A DNA stretch of 64,000 nucleotides from positions 2,187,324-2,251,323 of the forward strand of contig BDGG01000001.1 in NCBI GenBank assembly GCA_001949185.1. Reading direction: 5' to 3'. This document shows positions 1 to 12,500 of this stretch, piece by piece. Both the position numbers and the translations under genes were made by a program. The stretch is from Ramazzottius varieornatus (lineage: Eukaryota > Tardigrada > Eutardigrada > Parachela > Ramazzottiidae). The stretch's first letter is position 1. Each line of letters begins with the position of its first letter. The notes beneath the pieces are model-generated. The model made no database searches, had not been told where the DNA came from, and was given only the letters and a program-made list of their open reading frames with translations.

Positions 1-1123
1 GAAGGTCGCGACTCGATGTGCACCAGGTTGACTTCATGTTGCTATAAGGCAGAAAGTTTCATCGTTTTTCTATCTAGATAGATCAATCCAGAATCTGGTG
101 AAGAAATATGAGCATAAATAAACGAAACAAAAATCTACACAAATTAGTTTGAATAAACCTTTGAAAAAGTTTAGTGTTATGCTGGCACAAAAGTTTGATG
201 AAAACTGTGCGTAGGTCGAAATAAGGGGCGAATGAAGCTGGAGGTTTTCATGCCAGTTTGTATATACGAGCACGAACCTCGAAGAGCTTCAGCGCCTGTG
301 ATAAGGCTCCCACACGTTCCTTCAACGAGAAGACGATCGATGCATCGCTCCGTAGCGCTCTTTCCGGGCTCTATGAAAGTATGAGAAAATATACTGTATA
401 AATCATCGACGACCACATCTGACATCATCTTGATATCCACCTATACATAGTCCCCCTACTGTACCAACGTGCGTCTATATATGTGGACAGACATTGCCTT
501 CCTTAGTCGTCACCTTTCCTGCTTTCATTCAACCATGAGCTGCGTTTACCATCCCTACAACTTTTTTGAGCGAAGGTCGCAAGTGCTGAATGAGAATGAT
601 GGCAAAGTGTGAGATCAAAGGACCCATGCTCGCATATATATCATGTGAGGTACGTACTGCGCTGGCCTCCTCAACTTTTAGTCGTTGGACCCAAAGCTTG
701 GGTTGGTTTCTTCCCTGACTTCGTACTTCCGAAAGCTGAAACGTCAACAGGCTGATGTGAAACGGCACTAAATTTCATCAGCCACCAAACCCGCGACGTA
801 AACCAGATGACCAGCGATAAGATGTAATTGAGAAGAAGAATTTGCCGATCATATCGATGCCTGCTATCGGGGTGCACACAGTACGTCGTGGTCGTCGTCT
901 TTCAACTTTCTGGCAAAACAAATGCCGCATAATCATAACAGTTTTCGCCGGAAAACTCTTCAATACCTGACAAATTAGTTTCGGCGAGCGAATGGATATG
1001 CCTCCTATTTCTAGAGCCTTGACAACCTCAAGACTTCCTAATACAGTATATACAGGTACCTGCCCATTGATAAAAAAATTCTCGATGCCTTCAACCTTTC
1101 CATGGGTTCTTGGGTTTCTCAAC
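1..1123. other. no confident gene (left window edge)
   Basis: No recognisable coding exon could be supported here. Short open frames exist on both strands, and one on the minus strand (about 778-1122) reads through hydrophobic stretches. None has a clear splice structure or family motif. The segment includes the likely 3' flank of the small minus-strand model that ends at 1124. Confidence 0.3.
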
Positions 1124-1619
1124 TCAACAAAATGTCAAACCCTGCAAAAAGCATTTGGGCCCACTAGCAAGCCAAAGAACGTTCCAACTGTGATGACATC
1201 GAAATGAGGGAGAGCGCATAAAGCAGGTCTTGTACAAAGACTGACTGTATATACCTGCATCCGACTGCCCGCTCGACTTCCTCCTCGGCTCGAATGGCCA
1301 CCTCGAGATATTTGAGACTCGAAGCGGCGATACTGCTGCTTCGGAGCTCCGCCATTCAGCATCCCATCCTTCTCGGCCATTTGAACCTGCTTGACCACCG
1401 CAGGCAACAATCCATCAGTCTGATCTGTCATCCTCTGGCACTTCTGTCGATAAATCAGCGCCTGTTGATTACACTCAAGCTCTCGCAACTTTCTCAAACA
1501 AGAATACGATGAGAAACTGGCAAGCCAGAATGTAACAGTCTTCCGTGAAAATTCGCATATAAGAGTTCGTTAACTGACCATGTGCTCGCGGTGGCCTTCT
1601 TATGTACCTCGTGAGGCAT
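1124..1619 (-). CDS. hypothetical 106-residue coiled-coil protein, 3 exons
   Basis: Predicted exons are 1579-1619, 1255-1516 and 1124-1141 (minus strand). The total is 321 nt with consistent phases. The start is the first ATG (codon 1617-1619), followed by a GT donor. The second exon follows a TTGCCAG acceptor, and the last is an 18-nt exon after CTTTTTGCAG that ends in TGA. The middle of the protein (RKLRELECNQQALIYRQKCQ) looks helical or coiled-coil. The C-terminal part is Arg/Gly/Ser rich (SRGGHSSRGGSRAGSR), which is typical of disordered or RNA-associated tails. I recognise no family. The main support is that the frame closes exactly across two good introns. It could also be the 3' part of a longer gene with an unseen upstream exon. 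Confidence 0.4.
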
Positions 1620-1859
1620 ATATATATATCTGATAAGGAAGCGGCTGAGTCGCTTGTTTGTTAGTGGCTGAAGAGAAAGGCGTGTTGCGTTCTTCCATCG
1701 GTCCCCGGGTTTTGATTCCAGCCCATCGCCAACCTTATCGTTCCTTCCTATCGCACGATTTCAGTCACAAGATTCCAGAAGAAGAACGGACATGAGATCT
1801 TGATCGACGCCTGCAGGGTTGACTATCATTGATGGGCTTGCGTACGCGCGGGAAGGAAA

Positions 1860-2181
1860 TTAGCTGTCATAAGCTGGGAGAAGATTGCCTGGAAATGTAA
1901 AACGATACGCGTGATAGCCGACCTTGACAGTTGCTGCCACAGCGCTTCCTATTGTCCCTGGAGAAGAAGTCACGTACACAGAGATTCGCTCTCAATGCGT
2001 CCAAAACCACGTCATTGCTACAAGAGAACGAGAGAAAATACTGTAATGCTTCTTGAACTTCGCGAATTAACGTCGTAAACAGCGTAGAGTTTACGGGTAT
2101 GATGACGCGCGTACAGCACATACTTATCATGGCGTACTTCGCCGAGCTCAAGAAGCATTACAGTAATTTCATTATAGGATG
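1860..2181 (-). CDS. 3' exons of an unidentified gene
   Basis: Two minus-strand exons are compatible: 2095-2181 (after acceptor CCCTGCGCAG, donor GTAAAC) and 1860-1957 (after CTTCTCCAG, ending in TAA). Joined, they read a beta-rich sequence containing SYNEITVMLLELGEV, then HHTRTIGSAVAATVKVGY, then RFTFPGNLLPAYDS before the stop. Upstream exons (towards 2500) could not be traced. The segment HAYRFTFPGNLLPAY has a faint arrestin-fold flavour, but the protein stops immediately afterwards, so I do not assign it. Evidence is limited to good splice sites and frame closure. Confidence 0.3.
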
Positions 2182-3152
2182 CTGCGCAGGGAAGAATTTG
2201 AGAAAGCGGAGTAATTGGTTATGAACAACTGCAAGCTGACGATGAGGCGGAACGTAGCTGGTGGTGGGGATATCGCCATACCGGTAATTGACTAACAGAA
2301 CAATGAGTTGACGTTTTTCGTCCCAACTTAATCAGAGCAAGGGGCCACGCCGAAGTAAGCGTGTAACTGACCGGAAATAAACAAACTGATGATGGTTGAC
2401 TGTTTTTTCCCATCGTGAAACTTTCAAGGCACACCGACACAAAATGAATCTCCACATGTGTTATGGTCAGTATTTTACAGTTTTATAGACAGCTTACCGG
2501 TAGAAGTTCTCCCGGCATGTCTGCTGGGGGTATCCGCTATGTCAAGTTAGCTCGGTCAAACTCGCTGGTTCATATCGGAAGGTAGATGCGAGGCCGTGAA
2601 GGACAAGAAATTCTCCGCAGTCTAGTTTCAAGCAAAAGATAGGCAAGACGACGTCAAAATCGAAAGTTAGGAGCTGTGATCTTTCGAAATTCAGACAACG
2701 ATCACAGATCCAACAAGAGGAATGCGCCAGAAGAGGAATGCCGCCCTGACAGGTCGGTCACCATGTAGCCACTGCCCACCGGGTCAGTGAGACACAGAAT
2801 GGCTCAGCACAAACATCGTCTTTGACTAACTTAAATTGGCAGGTCTACATACTCTACATCTGGGTGAGTTATCCGACACACGCTGCTACTTTACCAGCTG
2901 ATCCTTCAAGCGCTCTCTCTAAGTTTTGCGCTCTAACGCTAAGTTTTGATCTTCCCTTCGAGGCTTCGACACGTTCTCGCCTTTCGGCAACGTCTTACAA
3001 GCAGTCTTGTTTTGTGCTGTGATACCTTGAGCTTTGAACAATTTGTCGAATGGTTGAGGATCGCACGCGACGCTGAATCTGAACGACGAGAAGTATGATG
3101 CTTAGAAGCGCTACCGGAGGTCTGTCCAAGGTGGGAATAACGGCATCGTCTA
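2182..3152. other. intergenic / 5' flank of ACAT1
   Basis: This stretch lies between the unidentified minus-strand exons and the ACAT1 start codon. It probably contains untraced upstream exons of the minus-strand gene (2.2-2.5 kb) and the ACAT1 promoter. No repeat, RNA gene or recognisable regulatory motif was seen. Confidence 0.3.
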
Positions 3153-5544
<2,392 letters not shown>

Positions 5545-5796
5545 AAGGTTCAGTTAGGCTGCTGCTTCTACAGTTTTATTCCATTGGGGTGAGTGCTCAA
5601 ATCTGTAAGCCTCTTACCTTGGGGCACAAGAAAATTTAGATTTGGAGTTTTAGTTTTATTTCGGGCGGTTCTTGCCAACCGGTGCGCCATATTTGCCAGG
5701 CTTGTTCGAAGAAAGGCTGTGATTCGATCAAGATCAAAGGCTAATCTAGTGCTACAGTAACATTTTATCAAAGCGTTAAAGCTCGAAACGAAAACT

Positions 5797-7598
5797 CTAA
5801 GCTTGTCCGTTTGTCCTAGAAGTCCAGATAGCCTGTCCTGGCTGCCCTCCCGGTCTGTACACACCTAAAGCAGCAACTACTGAGCCTTCCTGAAGATTTT
5901 AGTAAACCGAGGTGTCTGCCGTGTGACGGTCGAAAATCCCTTACACATGTTTCCGTCGTCCTACGAAAGGATACAGATATTGGATATTTGGAGCTTATTG
6001 TCAGGGTTTCACGCCCTACATGTAGACCAGCAAACCTAGCTCTTACTTGCAGCCTGACGCATGCTCCAGTATTCCCATGGGTGTTTGAGGCCCAGATGGG
6101 CGTCCCGTACACATCATGGATGACCTGATCGAGAAACGTAGAGACTTGATACGAAATAAAAAACCAATAAAAGTTTTTCGAAAGAAATTGCTTGATTTGG
6201 CTTCGATCTTACCAAGTTTCCGTCATGCTGCATGATGGCTTCTCGGACTTGTCGTCCATGTGTGTTCGAGGCCCTGTGAAGTCACATGAACTCAATCTGT
6301 TCGAAGTCCGAGCTCGGAAACAATGTGGGCCTCGGCAAATGACTTGAAAATGACGCGTTTTCCAGAATGGCGCATATTTTCGCCCAATAACAATGAGAAC
6401 GTGAGCCACTCGACGTTTCATTTGATGTTGATTTTCGGATGAGGTTTTTCCTACCAGAGAGGATGCCCGTCTCGAGTTCGGTACAAGACCAAGTTCCCAT
6501 CAGTCTGAAAATATGAGAAGAACCACACTCCAGTACGGCGTTCAGACGAGTTTGATAAGCTCGTTGTGACGCGATATGAGTGAGCGAACCTGCATGATAA
6601 GGTCGATGTTTCCCCTGGGCGAATGGATGGATCGGCCAGGCAGCAACATTTCGCCGGAATACAAGTGGCCTGGAACAAACGAAGCAGAGCATGATTGTGA
6701 AGCAAACTAGACGACGATTAAGAATGCAGCATGGCTATCTTGTTTGCTGATAAGGAAGTCGGAGGATAGACTGTTCGAACAAATTTGAGCAAATGTCTGG
6801 GCAAGATTGTTGAGTTGGCACTGCGAAGAATGTAAGCGATATGACTTACACTGATCGTGTTCCGGACACTGGCCATTAGTGTTCGAAGCCTGTCAACAAG
6901 AACAGTTAAGCCAACCTACGCAATGGCACGACATAACAATTCCGCCTTCTTTCCTACGGTAGAATAAAGTCACATACCCAGACAGGCGATCGCGATGAAT
7001 TGTATAGAACCAGGTTGCCGTCATTCTGCAGGGTGCAGTAGCAACCGTGATTACCGTGGGTGTTGGAGGCCTAAAATACCATGGTGTGGACTTTTCTGGA
7101 CTAAAGATAAGAAAGGCCGTTTGCCGAAAGTGATAGAAATCCTTACCCAGATCGGTTGTCCTCGCCCATACATAACCAGATTACCGTCGTCTACACAGGG
7201 GAGACAATCGTTAACAAGTATGAGAAACTGGCGGCGTCTTCTTACGCTGCATGATGACTTGATCGGCCTGTCGACCATTAGTGTTGCTGGCCTGGAAGGA
7301 GACAACCTTATCCTATATGGGCGGGATGGATGGACGGTATCAAACATGGCTGGAAGAGACTAACCCAAAGAGGCGTCAAATCTTTACGACGGTACAGCAC
7401 CAAATTTCCGTCATCTTGCAAGACCAGTTCAACGGCGCGGTTTTGTGAGTACAAGCGTTGTCCGCGAATCAGCTGCTCATTGGCGTGAAGGCAGTCTGGA
7501 GGAGATGATTGCAGTTAGCCGCATCTACCCACTTCCGGTCGGGCTTCGATAGGTCTTACAGAGTTGTCAGTAGAAGAGCACTTACCTCGGCCGGCCAT
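5797..7598 (-). CDS. tandem bulb-type (mannose-binding) lectin protein
   Basis: Twelve minus-strand exons give 239 residues: 7586-7598, 7365-7495, 7246-7291, 7147-7190, 6978-7070, 6850-6889, 6590-6669, 6455-6504, 6213-6273, 6047-6124, 5945-5960, 5797-5864. Two B-lectin domains of three beta-repeats each are visible (about residues 5-115 and 116-239). The mannose-binding consensus QxDxNxVxY occurs as QDDGNLVLY, QHDGNLVMY, QNDGNLVLY and QTDGNLVLY, and then in two altered forms, QHDGNLVIH and QDDGNMCVY. Repeats end in PIWASNTHG-type strands. The start MAGRDC has a good Kozak context (ACACCATGG) and no signal peptide, so a cytosolic location is inferred, unless an upstream exon was missed. Introns cut inside most repeats, and one exon is only 16 nt. 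I first read two genes, but the 6670-6849 intron joins the domains in frame. Confidence 0.85.
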
Positions 7599-7987
7599 GG
7601 TGTCGAACTACCGCTAGTTTGCGGACTTCGACGATGCTCTGTCAGGGCGGTTGCGACAGGACCAAGTTGGTACAGCGTACTGTGGCGACTCAGGCGAGAC
7701 AAACAGCTAGAACACTACAAAACGATCCGATACTTGTATGCACACTTTTTGAGTCTTGTTCAAATGGTTACCTGGCGTTTACGACCCTCCGGTATGCGGA
7801 TCGCTGGCTGATGAGTCAAAGGGATAGTCCGTGTTGCGTCAACTACAAAAGACGTGATAAGCGAAAAGTTATCTGGCTGTTCGGAACAAAGTCCAGCAGT
7901 CTTCTGATGATTCTTCTTACAAAAGTCGGCAATCATCAGAAGCAAAACAATGGACAACACCTTTGACACCGCAAGGGGTTAAGAGTA
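7599..7987. other. 5' flank of the B-lectin gene
   Basis: No gene was recognised here. The segment is the presumed promoter and 5' leader of the minus-strand B-lectin gene. Short open frames on both strands have no recognisable motif. Confidence 0.3.
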
Positions 7988-8252
7988 GGCCTGCCATCCA
8001 CGGTCATCAGCAATCAATCGTTGAGCCATGCAAATTATTGCTTTCGGTTCGATCAAACAACGCACCGTTGTTGGCGTAATGTGGAGCCTATGACGATCTA
8101 GCCTGGGCGTTGTGTGCCCAGTCGAAAAGGCGGTTTTATTTTCTGTGGTCCACCTCGCGGTATAGCTACAGACGCTGCGTCATCTGATCGAACCGAAAGC
8201 AATAATTTGCATGGCTCAACGGTTGATCGTTGATGACCGTGGATGGCAGGCC
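7988..8252. repeat. foldback element with 68-bp inverted arms
   Basis: The arm at 7988-8055 (starting GGCCTGCCATCCACGG, ending TTCGGTTCGATCA) recurs in reverse complement at 8185-8252, with only a few mismatches over 68 bp. The spacer is about 129 bp and non-coding. The RNA or single strand would form a long hairpin. No target-site duplication was recognised, so a MITE or foldback transposon is inferred rather than shown. Confidence 0.8.
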
Positions 8253-8256
8253 TGTG

Positions 8257-8310
8257 CTGGCTCCCGGTGCAGGCCTGCCTGGCTCCCGGTGCAGGCCTGC
8301 CTGGCTCCCG
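8257..8310. repeat. 22-bp tandem repeat, about 2.5 copies
   Basis: The unit CTGGCTCCCGGTGCAGGCCTGC is repeated at 8257-8278 and 8279-8300, then partially at 8301-8310. It contains the palindrome GCAGGCCTGC. The repeat starts a few bases after the right arm of the foldback element and may have grown from its edge. Confidence 0.85.
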
Positions 8311-8483
8311 TAACAACCATGCTTATCTTGGCGGCCCAGAAGATTTCGGCTCATGTTCACGGCGCAGTCCAAACCCGAGCCAGACCGTCTTGCTCGTGTT
8401 GAGTCGGGTTGCCCTCACGTAGGAGGGGTTCGCCATTGGATACCCTAGTCGCCACTGTCCGCCTGAAACATCACTTCTTAGTT

Positions 8484-9110
8484 ATGGGTTCTATGCTTTC
8501 GTCCCACTCTGAGGCTCAGCCGAAGTTTCATGGACTGATCTTTGTGGATGGCGTTTTTCAGGGCAGAGGAACGATTCGGATAACGAACGAGGAGATCATT
8601 CTGAAGCAGGGAGGAGCAAAGCGAGTGTTCGAGATTCGTCATCTTCGTCGATATGGAGCAACGGCAGCAAACCAGTTCTTCTTTGAAGGTGGAAGAAGTT
8701 GTGGGGTAGGACCCAAGGAATTCATCATCTCTACAGACCAGGCAGGGGCTTTGTATCAACAGGTGGAATGCGCCAAGGAAGGGATGATGAGGACGGACGA
8801 GGAAACACGCCGGAAGGCAGCTTCCGCCCATCAGCTGATCGGCGCTAGTTATGGAAAACGGCCTGGTACCCTCACTTCCGGGATGCTTCTTTGTTCCTCG
8901 AAGACCCCAAAGGCTAAAGGTCCACCTCTGGAAGGAGGAAAGAAGTACTCTGTCGTGGAGATATACTCCGGAGTCTCTGGGAACAAGAGCTGTTCCGAAG
9001 GCGCTCTTCATAACATTCCTAAGCATAGTACTTTGTATCCATATGTAAACATCGATCGAGAAAGAACCGTAGCGTTGAACGCCACCCTGGCTAGTGTACA
9101 CCGATCGTGA
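8484..9110 (+). CDS. FRS2-like PTB-domain adaptor protein
   Basis: A single-exon frame of 208 residues. The N-terminus MGSMLSS fits the N-myristoylation pattern (Gly2, Ser6) used by FRS2/FRS3. Residues about 12-105 match an IRS-type phosphotyrosine-binding fold: FVDG, then GTIRITNEEIIL, IRHLRRYG, FFFEGGRSCGVGP and a helical end. This is the same order as FRS2 (LRRYG, FSFESGRRCQTG). FRS2 proteins dock on receptor tyrosine kinases and pass the signal to Grb2 and Shp2. The short tail holds Tyr motifs, notably YPYVNI (YxN, a Grb2-SH2 type site) and VEIYSGV. It is much shorter than vertebrate FRS2 (about 500 residues) and lacks most of the docking tail. DOK-like proteins are the alternative. The absence of introns in an intron-rich region is odd. 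Confidence 0.75.
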   Translation: MGSMLSSHSEAQPKFHGLIFVDGVFQGRGTIRITNEEIILKQGGAKRVFEIRHLRRYGATAANQFFFEGGRSCGVGPKEFIISTDQAGALYQQVECAKEGMMRTDEETRRKAASAHQLIGASYGKRPGTLTSGMLLCSSKTPKAKGPPLEGGKKYSVVEIYSGVSGNKSCSEGALHNIPKHSTLYPYVNIDRERTVALNATLASVHRS

Positions 9111-9256
9111 AGCTCTTCGCAACATTTGCTCTTGTCCAGATTTATTGTGGTTATTCTTTGTTCCTAGAAATGATGAGATTTGGGGTTGACTTCGGCACCC
9201 TACAAAATGGTTTCCATGACGCGCATTTCCGCTTGTAACAAGTACGCAGCTCCATC

Positions 9257-9262
9257 AATAAA
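9257..9262 (+). terminator. AATAAA polyadenylation signal for the FRS2-like gene
   Basis: A canonical AATAAA hexamer lies 147 bp after the stop codon, in AT-rich sequence. Confidence 0.5.
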
Positions 9263-9572
9263 AGCAGGAGCAACAAAATTCCTCACTTATACTCTGAAAT
9301 CCAACAAACACCAACCATTTTTTGCTGTGGAAATAAATTCGGAGCGTTCCTAAAAACCGTTGCTTCCGATCGAACTTCCTTGTTCGATATGCGACCTCCA
9401 CGACCAAAAGCACATCATGGCAACCACCTCCTAGTGATGGAGCTCTGATTATGTACTCAAGTGAGTCTGTCCCTCTTTTTACGACTCTCAAACGGTACTG
9501 TACCGTAGAAATACTTTCAATATTTTGCGTTTTTGCAGGTGTTTCTTTGTGACCGGAAGTGCTATATTCGTT

Positions 9573-12500
9573 ATGAAATCCGTTGGGAGTATAGCGTGTT
9601 GTTCTTGTTTTGTTATACTCTTTTGTCTTTCGCTATTGCCTTCTTCGATTTTCGTGGTGGCCATCTCAGACCAGGATGTACAGCTCCTCATTCCACCGAT
9701 CAACGCGACCTTTCCTGACTACCATTCCAACATTACTTACTCCAGCCCGGCACTGGTCACCAGCGTTACCAATGTCAGCATACTGCAGCACTGGTACCGG
9801 TGGGAACATATGTACATGGACTCTGTCCAGCCCATCAAACTCAACAGCGGTACGTACGCAATCAATTCTCATCTTGTTATCCTTGTTCCGATTTTCCTGA
9901 AGAAATATTAGAATTGGCGTTTCGTCTTGCAGATTTCATCCAAACAGTTATGGACAAGAAAGATATACTCATGAAGAATATGACGTTGATGCTGCAAGTT
10001 CTCAACACACCGGTAACTTCCTCCTCGATTTCGTAACGAAGTCATCGTTCGTTGTAAATTTCGTGTATCGAATAGATTCATGTTACCCAGTTGTTCTTCT
10101 CTAGCAATTGCGCGGTGTGCTTGGAATGGTTGTTATCGGGATACTCTACATCATAATGGTTCCACTGTGTGGTAAGACGCCCTTTCATTTTCGACTTTAT
10201 CAACTTGCTTATTGCTTGCTGGCTGGACTGATAAGCTTTTACTGTCTTAGGGATCCTATGGTGCATGTACAGATGTTGTTGTTACAAGAACCGGCAAAAG
10301 TTCGACCCGGAAGGATACAAGAAAAGGCGGCTTTGTCTCACTACCTTCACTTTAATATGGATAATACTGCTTCTGTAAGCTTTCCTGATACCTTCGCCGC
10401 GTCTTCTATAATATAATAAGTGGGGCGTTTCATTGCCGCTGTTTTCTTCGTTTTATAGTGCAGCAGCTATCATGTGTTATCTAGCTGGGGCCGACTTCAT
10501 GCGTTCGGCCAATCATGTCGATCCTGTCATAACAGCCGCCGTCCAAGATGTCGGCAACCTGACCGACGAAATAGCTAACGAAATCAAGTTCACAGTGAGG
10601 AGTGGTTACAACGAAACAGCATTGCAGCTGAAAGGCCAGCTAAGCAGTACGTACGAATATCTACAATTTTCCCCAAACACCAGTAATTCTTCGCATGTTG
10701 TGATAGTTTCTTGAACTCACGCCCTCGTATTCGGCTCCATATTTTCCAGGGGTAGGTGATCAGCTAGGCCAAGTTATAATAAAGGAGCTAACGGACAGCA
10801 AGGTCCTCGACGCTCTGAAAGGCCTTATAGATCTAGGAAGCTGTAAGTTCATCATGCGTTCGCGTAAATCTGTCACTCAAACTACCTGTTTCCATAACAG
10901 TGGTCCATATTCTTTTGTAGCTGCGAAGAATCTTTCGGGTGACATCAACTCTAGCAAATCTGCCTTGGACGCCCTGGTAAACCAGATTGTGATACTGCAG
11001 AGCAAGACCAACGACGTGTCCGTTGCGGCCAAAAACTGTGGGAATGCTTACGGGGACTGTCCGCCGACTAGCGATGCCCGGGACCAGCTAGCCGCGATGA
11101 CGTCGTATATGACTAGTATGGTCAACACTTTCACAAGCGTAAGTTCGCGGCTTGAGTTGCTCATCATACTTTGTCAAGGTTCACGCTGGCCTTGAATTTT
11201 TTGCTTTTCATCTCGTTCGTAGTTACAAACTCAAATGCAAACCCCGATTGATCAAGTCAATGGCGCCCTCAATGCTGATTACACAGGAAAGGCTCAAGCT
11301 GGGTTGAACACGCTGATAAACATGTCGGCCATCATTATGGACAAGACTACGCCTTTGCGATCCCGTAAGTTGAGAACTTGGTATTGAGGTAACTGAAAGC
11401 CCGGTGAACAGCATTGGTTTCCCGAGTGGAGCAGGTTAATAGTTTTATTGGCTGAGATAGTGCGCCACTTGGGAAAAACTATGGTGTCGAGATCGCCGAA
11501 TGATCGCCTTAACCATCCCGAATTTTTTCGAGTGGTTCTTCTTGATACAAAATCTCTTTGCAGAGATTATTGCGAAGCTGGATGATGTACCGAAACAGTT
11601 CGAGCCAGTCTTGAGTCAGATCGACGGATACTTGGTACCAGTCCAGGAAATGTTTGCTAATCAACTAGCCTACATGCGCACCTTCACACCCTACATCAAC
11701 TCTTACGGCAAATACGGCGACATTGCCGTCATCGTCATCGCCACTTTTGTGCTGTTGATTGCCATCATGATGCTGCTGGGATGTGCGACAGGTGCCTGGT
11801 CGTTTGACAAAGCCGTCCCGCCAACTCAGCGCAAGGGCGCGGTCACCTGTGGGAACTTCTGTCTAATCTTGTGAGCGCGGTCAAATTTTTTCCACTGCCG
11901 TTTGCACTACGGGCACTGCTAAGTACTTAACTCTTCCTTCCCATTTCAGTGCAGTGGTCCTCATACTTCTCTTCGCCTGGATCTTCATGATCGTCACTAT
12001 GGTCTTCTTCGTGGGAGGAACCCAAGCAGACGCTTCCATATGCCCAGTTCTGCAAGGCGCACCGAATAACTTCACCATGCTGGACGACGTGCGTACTTCT
12101 GCAATATAATATTTCTCTAATCGTTTGTTATGTTTACTCCAGTTTTCTTTGAAACTGTCTGTACAGTTGCAAAAAAGTTTAATATTGTCTTGAGAATAAT
12201 TCGAAAAATTACTATTTTAGTTATAACTGAAAATCTCCAGGGAGTGTAGGTTGTAACGCCGGTGGACGAAATTCATCATGATGGTGCTTTATAGATCATT
12301 GATTTTATGGAGCAGCGGTTCAACGTGACCATGCCGGTCTTATTCGGCAAGAAGATTATGCCCGGGCAGCTCATGCTGAGTTGCATGAACGACCAGTCGC
12401 TTTTCGTCACTTTAGGCCTAGGCTCCCAGTTTAACATAACCCAGATTCGGGACCAGCTGTATTCGTTCAACATTTCCGGCCAGCTGAACTCACTGGATGC

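Noticed and set aside
6670-6849. Possible boundary between two separate B-lectin genes
   Set aside because: Reading the segment as one intron joins NGQCPEHDQ|CHLYSGEM in frame and matches domain spacing; no start codon exists for a second gene in the right frame.
8478-9125. Long minus-strand ORF (215 codons) over the FRS2-like gene
   Set aside because: It is a shadow of the plus-strand PTB-domain frame, which has family motifs, a myristoylation start and a poly(A) signal.
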